64,000 bases of DNA. Origin: an uncultured Bacteroidales bacterium (GTDB taxonomy: Bacteria > Bacteroidota > Bacteroidia > Bacteroidales > Paludibacteraceae). A program made the position numbers and the translations under genes. The notes under the pieces are model-generated. The model was given only the letters and a program-made list of their open reading frames with translations. It made no database searches and was not told where the DNA came from. The stretch is from assembly GCA_902780495.1 (NCBI GenBank), contig CACZFM010000009.1, forward strand, positions 47,477 through 111,476, given 5' to 3'. Shown here one piece after another: positions 61,105 to 64,000 of the stretch; positions within the stretch are counted from its first letter, which is position 1; each line of letters opens with the position of its first letter.

Positions 61105-63585
61105 ATGCAAACAATTAAACAAGTAGTCCTTTTAGTATTGGGAGTAGTGCTGATGGGATTATCCGTCTCTGCAGAGACCATCAAAGGACATGTTACTGAT
61201 ACGAATGGTGCCCCGATGCCTTTCGTCACGATTTCCGTACTGACTAAAGATTCCACTTTGTTAACCGGCACCATCACCAACGATGACGGCTCGTACACAT
61301 TGGAGGTACAGGCAATCAATTACATCATTCAAGCGTCCTATATAGGTTATCACACCTCGTTCGGCGGACCGAACTTTGTGCTATCAGAAGAGACAGAGCA
61401 GTTGAGCGAAGTAGAAGTGAAGGCCAAGAAACCGTTGATTGAACGCCAGATGGATAAATTGGTGGTGAACGTGAGTGCTTCGCCGCTGTCGGCAGGTTCG
61501 AACGGGAATGATATACTTCGGCGTGCGCCAGGTGTACGTATTGATAAGGACGGAAACATAACCGTGAACGGCAAAAGTGTGGACATTTGGGTGGACGGCA
61601 AGCCTTCATACCTGAACGGCCAGCAACTAAAGGGCATGTTGGACGGCACCGACGGCAATACGATTGAGAAGATTGAGATTATCTCCAACCCTTCCGCCAA
61701 ATACGATGCCAGCGGGCAGGGAGGAATCATCAATATCAAGACTAAGCGCAACATGATGCGCGGGCTGAACGGTATGCTCTCAGCCGGCTACGGAGGAATG
61801 TACTTTGGTGATGTCAAACGTTGGCTACAGATGGATATGTTGTCGCTCAACCTTAACTACCGAGGTGAGAAGACCTATACCTTCGGTCAACTGACCCAAG
61901 TCTTCGCGCAGAACGATATTGATTTCGAGACATATCGCAAGACGCCTGAATTCGAGAATTATTCTTATTCCGGATACGACATGAAATTTCAATACTACAT
62001 GCTCAAGGTCGGGAACGATTGGTATATCGACTCTGTCAATACCCTCGGATTTATATTACAAGTGCCCTACATGACTGTTCAGCAGCAGATTATCGATGGC
62101 AGGAACTATGCCTATACGGTGGTGGGAAGCGACACAACGAGCAGAAGTCAGAACCGCACGAGCGCCGGAACGCAGTCACCGCAGCACACGGCTAACCTCA
62201 ACTACACGCATACATTTAACGAGGCGCTGGAGCGCGAACTGACTGTTAACTTGGATTATAACCGCTACAACAACAAGCAAAACAACAGCCAGAATACCCA
62301 ATATGACGAACTAATACCCCACTCGCTTGGATTGGATATCAAGAGCAAGCAGGTGGTGGATATCTATAGCGCCAAACTGGATTTCCAGACTAAGTTCTGG
62401 AATACAGGCATGCTTGAGTGCGGCGTCAAGTACGGCCTGTCATCGACGGACAACCACATGACTACAGACTCTATACTCAATCAAGTGCTACTCAGCCAAA
62501 CCCCGCAGGACTTCCGCTACGACGAGCATGTGACAGCAGCGTATATCTCTGTGGGCAAGCAGTTCGGCAACCACTGGTCGGTCAAACTCGGTTTGCGAGG
62601 CGAATACACCTACAGCCGTGGCAACTGGCAGAGCGCGGATACCATTACCAGCAAGTCCTACTTCAATCCGTTCCCGACGGCGTACGTAGGCTACACCACC
62701 AATCCGCTCGGCAAACTGCAACAGCCGATATCCGTCGGCGCCAACTATACGCGCCGTATCAAGAGACCCAACTACTGGATGCTCAATCCGTTCCGCACCT
62801 ATGTAGATGCGTATAGTTATCAAGAAGGCAACACCGAACTCACGCCGGAGTTCAACAACGATGTTGAGTTGAATTTCTCGTGGACGCACTACCTGAATGT
62901 AACATTCAACTTTGCGCACACGCAGGATATGTTCTCCTCGAAATCCACTATTATGCCTAACGGCATGGGTTCCATCAAGTGGACTAACTTCGGTACTTGC
63001 ACCACCCACGGCGGCAATATATCACTAACCGAACTGCCGATTGTGCCTAAATATGTGACTACAGAGGACGGCAAACGGTCGATGCAAGGGGCATGGCTGG
63101 CACTTACTGTCAATGCCGGTTGGCTGCACTTCATCAATAAATCGTACGAGAAACAGTCAGATGGTAGTCCGGTATATGAATATCGCAACCATTACGGCTA
63201 TGCCGGCGGTACCCTCTCCGCGTACTTGCCCCAAGACTGGACTATGACGTTCGACGGCAACTGGTCTAGCCCCATGACGACCGGATATAACACCAGCGGT
63301 AGCACCTATTTCTTCAGCTTTGGCGTGCGAAAGAAGTATATGAAGAAGGGGCTCATCTTCAACCTCAATGTGCAGGATTTGGCTCGCTCGCTATCGTTCC
63401 GTAACGATGACAAAGGCTTGGCGGAGGGGTATCGCAGTTGGTATAAGAATACTGTCCGTCAGCAGCGTGTGACACTGTCCCTGACATGGATGTTCGGTCA
63501 ATTCCAGAAATACAAGAATCGCAAGGTCGGCAACATGGATGAACTCAACCGTCTAGGAGGCGGAGGTGTATCAACAGGAAAATAG
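61105..63585 (+). CDS. TonB-receptor-like outer-membrane beta-barrel protein
   Basis: 826 residues. A signal peptide (about 1-23) is followed by a CarboxypepD_reg-like domain (ETIKGHVTDTNGAPMPFVTI, about 24-100), a plug-like domain (DILRRAPGVRIDKDGNITVNG, then YLNGQQLKGML and EIISNPSAKYDASGQGGIIN) and a C-terminal barrel of the OMP_b-brl_3 type from about 215 on. This subgroup of SusC/TonB receptor relatives is common in Bacteroidota, often induced under stress or next to regulators, and its substrates are mostly unknown. No SusD gene follows. An intrinsic terminator lies 44 bp after the stop. Confidence 0.88.
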   Translation: MQTIKQVVLLVLGVVLMGLSVSAETIKGHVTDTNGAPMPFVTISVLTKDSTLLTGTITNDDGSYTLEVQAINYIIQASYIGYHTSFGGPNFVLSEETEQLSEVEVKAKKPLIERQMDKLVVNVSASPLSAGSNGNDILRRAPGVRIDKDGNITVNGKSVDIWVDGKPSYLNGQQLKGMLDGTDGNTIEKIEIISNPSAKYDASGQGGIINIKTKRNMMRGLNGMLSAGYGGMYFGDVKRWLQMDMLSLNLNYRGEKTYTFGQLTQVFAQNDIDFETYRKTPEFENYSYSGYDMKFQYYMLKVGNDWYIDSVNTLGFILQVPYMTVQQQIIDGRNYAYTVVGSDTTSRSQNRTSAGTQSPQHTANLNYTHTFNEALERELTVNLDYNRYNNKQNNSQNTQYDELIPHSLGLDIKSKQVVDIYSAKLDFQTKFWNTGMLECGVKYGLSSTDNHMTTDSILNQVLLSQTPQDFRYDEHVTAAYISVGKQFGNHWSVKLGLRGEYTYSRGNWQSADTITSKSYFNPFPTAYVGYTTNPLGKLQQPISVGANYTRRIKRPNYWMLNPFRTYVDAYSYQEGNTELTPEFNNDVELNFSWTHYLNVTFNFAHTQDMFSSKSTIMPNGMGSIKWTNFGTCTTHGGNISLTELPIVPKYVTTEDGKRSMQGAWLALTVNAGWLHFINKSYEKQSDGSPVYEYRNHYGYAGGTLSAYLPQDWTMTFDGNWSSPMTTGYNTSGSTYFFSFGVRKKYMKKGLIFNLNVQDLARSLSFRNDDKGLAEGYRSWYKNTVRQQRVTLSLTWMFGQFQKYKNRKVGNMDELNRLGGGGVSTGK

Positions 63586-63628
63586 GGAATTATATAGGAG
63601 TTAGCACTTAATTTCTAATTATTTCTAT

Positions 63629-63655
63629 AAAAAGTCACTATAGGTGGCTTTTTTT
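63629..63655 (+). terminator. Rho-independent terminator after the receptor-like gene
   Basis: AAAAAGTCAC (63629-63638), a four-base loop, then GGTGGCTTTTTTT (63643-63655). The stem pairs with one G-T wobble and ends in a run of seven T, then TATTTT. Confidence 0.8.
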
Positions 63656-63768
63656 ATTTTATAAAAGTATTAATGGTTTGAGAAGTGCTCTTTGACGTAT
63701 TGGATTACCGTAAAAAGTGCTAAAAACACATTAAAAGAAAAAAAATAGCACCTTTTTTGCCTAAAAAC

Positions 63769-63799
63769 TTGCATATGTCAATAAAATGTAGTACTTTTG
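63769..63799 (+). promoter_or_regulatory. Promoter of the last (partial) gene
   Basis: TTG (63769-63771), 20 bases, TACTTTTG (63792-63799). The leader to the ATG at 63915 is about 110 nt and begins with a strong hairpin. Confidence 0.7.
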
Positions 63800-63809
63800 T
63801 GGCCGAAAT

Positions 63810-63827
63810 GGTGGCCAAACAGCCACC
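63810..63827 (+). promoter_or_regulatory. Leader hairpin GGTGGC-CAAACA-GCCACC
   Basis: A perfect 6-bp GC-rich stem only a few bases after the expected transcription start. It could protect the 5' end or form part of an attenuator; its GGTGGC arm repeats the terminator stem at 63643. Confidence 0.45.
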
Positions 63828-63914
63828 TTATAGGATGTTTTATTGATAAATTACAGTTGAAAAACGAATAAAAAGGTTACATAACAATAACCTTTTAATC
63901 GCAAAACAGATAAG

Positions 63915-64000
63915 ATGTATATGAAACAGGTAAGCGTAAAGAAGGCATTGCAAGCTTGGAAAGGCATCCAACCGATTTCGGAGAAAGACCGAGAGCGACT
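63915..64000 (+). CDS. Start of an unidentified gene (possible Fic-family protein), partial
   Basis: Only 28 codons are visible from ATG 63915 (a second ATG at 63921): MKQVSVKKALQAWKGIQPIS, then EKDRER. Many Bacteroidota Fic/DUF4172-type AMP-transferase proteins open with a similar alpha helix (xxLxxWxxLxPISxxDxxRL) before their NSNxIEGN motif, which would lie just beyond the window. The resemblance is short, so the assignment is weak. The promoter and leader support a real gene here. Confidence 0.4.
   Translation, partial: MYMKQVSVKKALQAWKGIQPISEKDRER

Noticed and set aside
1..64000. tRNA genes, rRNA, prophage or plasmid functions
   Set aside because: I looked in every gap for cloverleaf-like sequence, integrase or replication genes and saw none; a tRNA scan would be needed to be certain.

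Overview
The window reads as a chromosomal segment of an anaerobic member of the order Bacteroidales (phylum Bacteroidota). The evidence is nearly uniform promoters of the Bacteroidota type (TTTG or TTG, 20 bases, then TAnnTTTG), a cell-surface protein with a type IX secretion sorting domain, a Na+-pumping methylmalonyl-CoA decarboxylase operon typical of propionate formers, a DUF2723 membrane protein, an OmpP1/FadL barrel and a TonB-receptor-like barrel. Genus cannot be fixed from the sequence alone. I see no tRNA, rRNA or CRISPR array.

Layout. 1-7.6 kb (minus): thrS, a TetR regulator, two tandem acyl-CoA synthetases, a hotdog thioesterase, then queF and the start of queC. 7.6-8.65 kb: non-coding DNA rich in short tandem repeats around a truncated RAYT-type transposase. 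8.65-19.9 kb (minus): a 2341-residue repeat protein secreted by T9SS, followed by a GT4 transferase, a NodZ-like transferase, a flippase and a GT2 transferase in one tight operon. 20.4-23.7 kb (minus): Lrp/AsnC regulator, trpS, a small exported protein and an OmpP1/FadL barrel. 23.8-24.5 kb (plus): an O-methyltransferase from a promoter that overlaps the divergent lrp promoter. 24.5-35.2 kb (minus): DUF2723 protein, CobW/ZNG-type GTPase, gcvP, GH106-like lipoprotein and two YitT proteins.

35.4-51.5 kb (plus) is a complete Wzx/Wzy-type exopolysaccharide or capsule locus: two UDP-sugar dehydrogenases, Wza-like export protein, Wzz, Wzx, Wzy, several glycosyltransferases, UDP-GlcNAc 2-epimerase, a TupA-like ATP-grasp protein, a DegT/StrS aminotransferase and the initiating phosphoglycosyl transferase. 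By eye the DNA becomes clearly more AT-rich from about 40.57 kb, as expected for the variable part of such loci. 51.5-55.1 kb (minus): DsbD and NAD synthetase. 55.2-60 kb (plus): methylmalonyl-CoA epimerase and the decarboxylase subunits, then a small barrel protein. 60-63.6 kb: AraC regulator and a TonB-receptor-like barrel. The right end enters a possible Fic-family gene.

The most unusual signal is non-coding. At least five intergenic spots carry tandem arrays whose unit is exactly 11 bp, although the unit sequence differs between most of them (7714-7768, 8594-8648, 20036-20178, 36735-36866, 58071-58103). All lie between co-directional genes. Two of them, 16 kb apart, share the same unit, one conserved flank and the same orientation relative to transcription. 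I know of no named element class that fits; this is the best candidate in the window for something undescribed.
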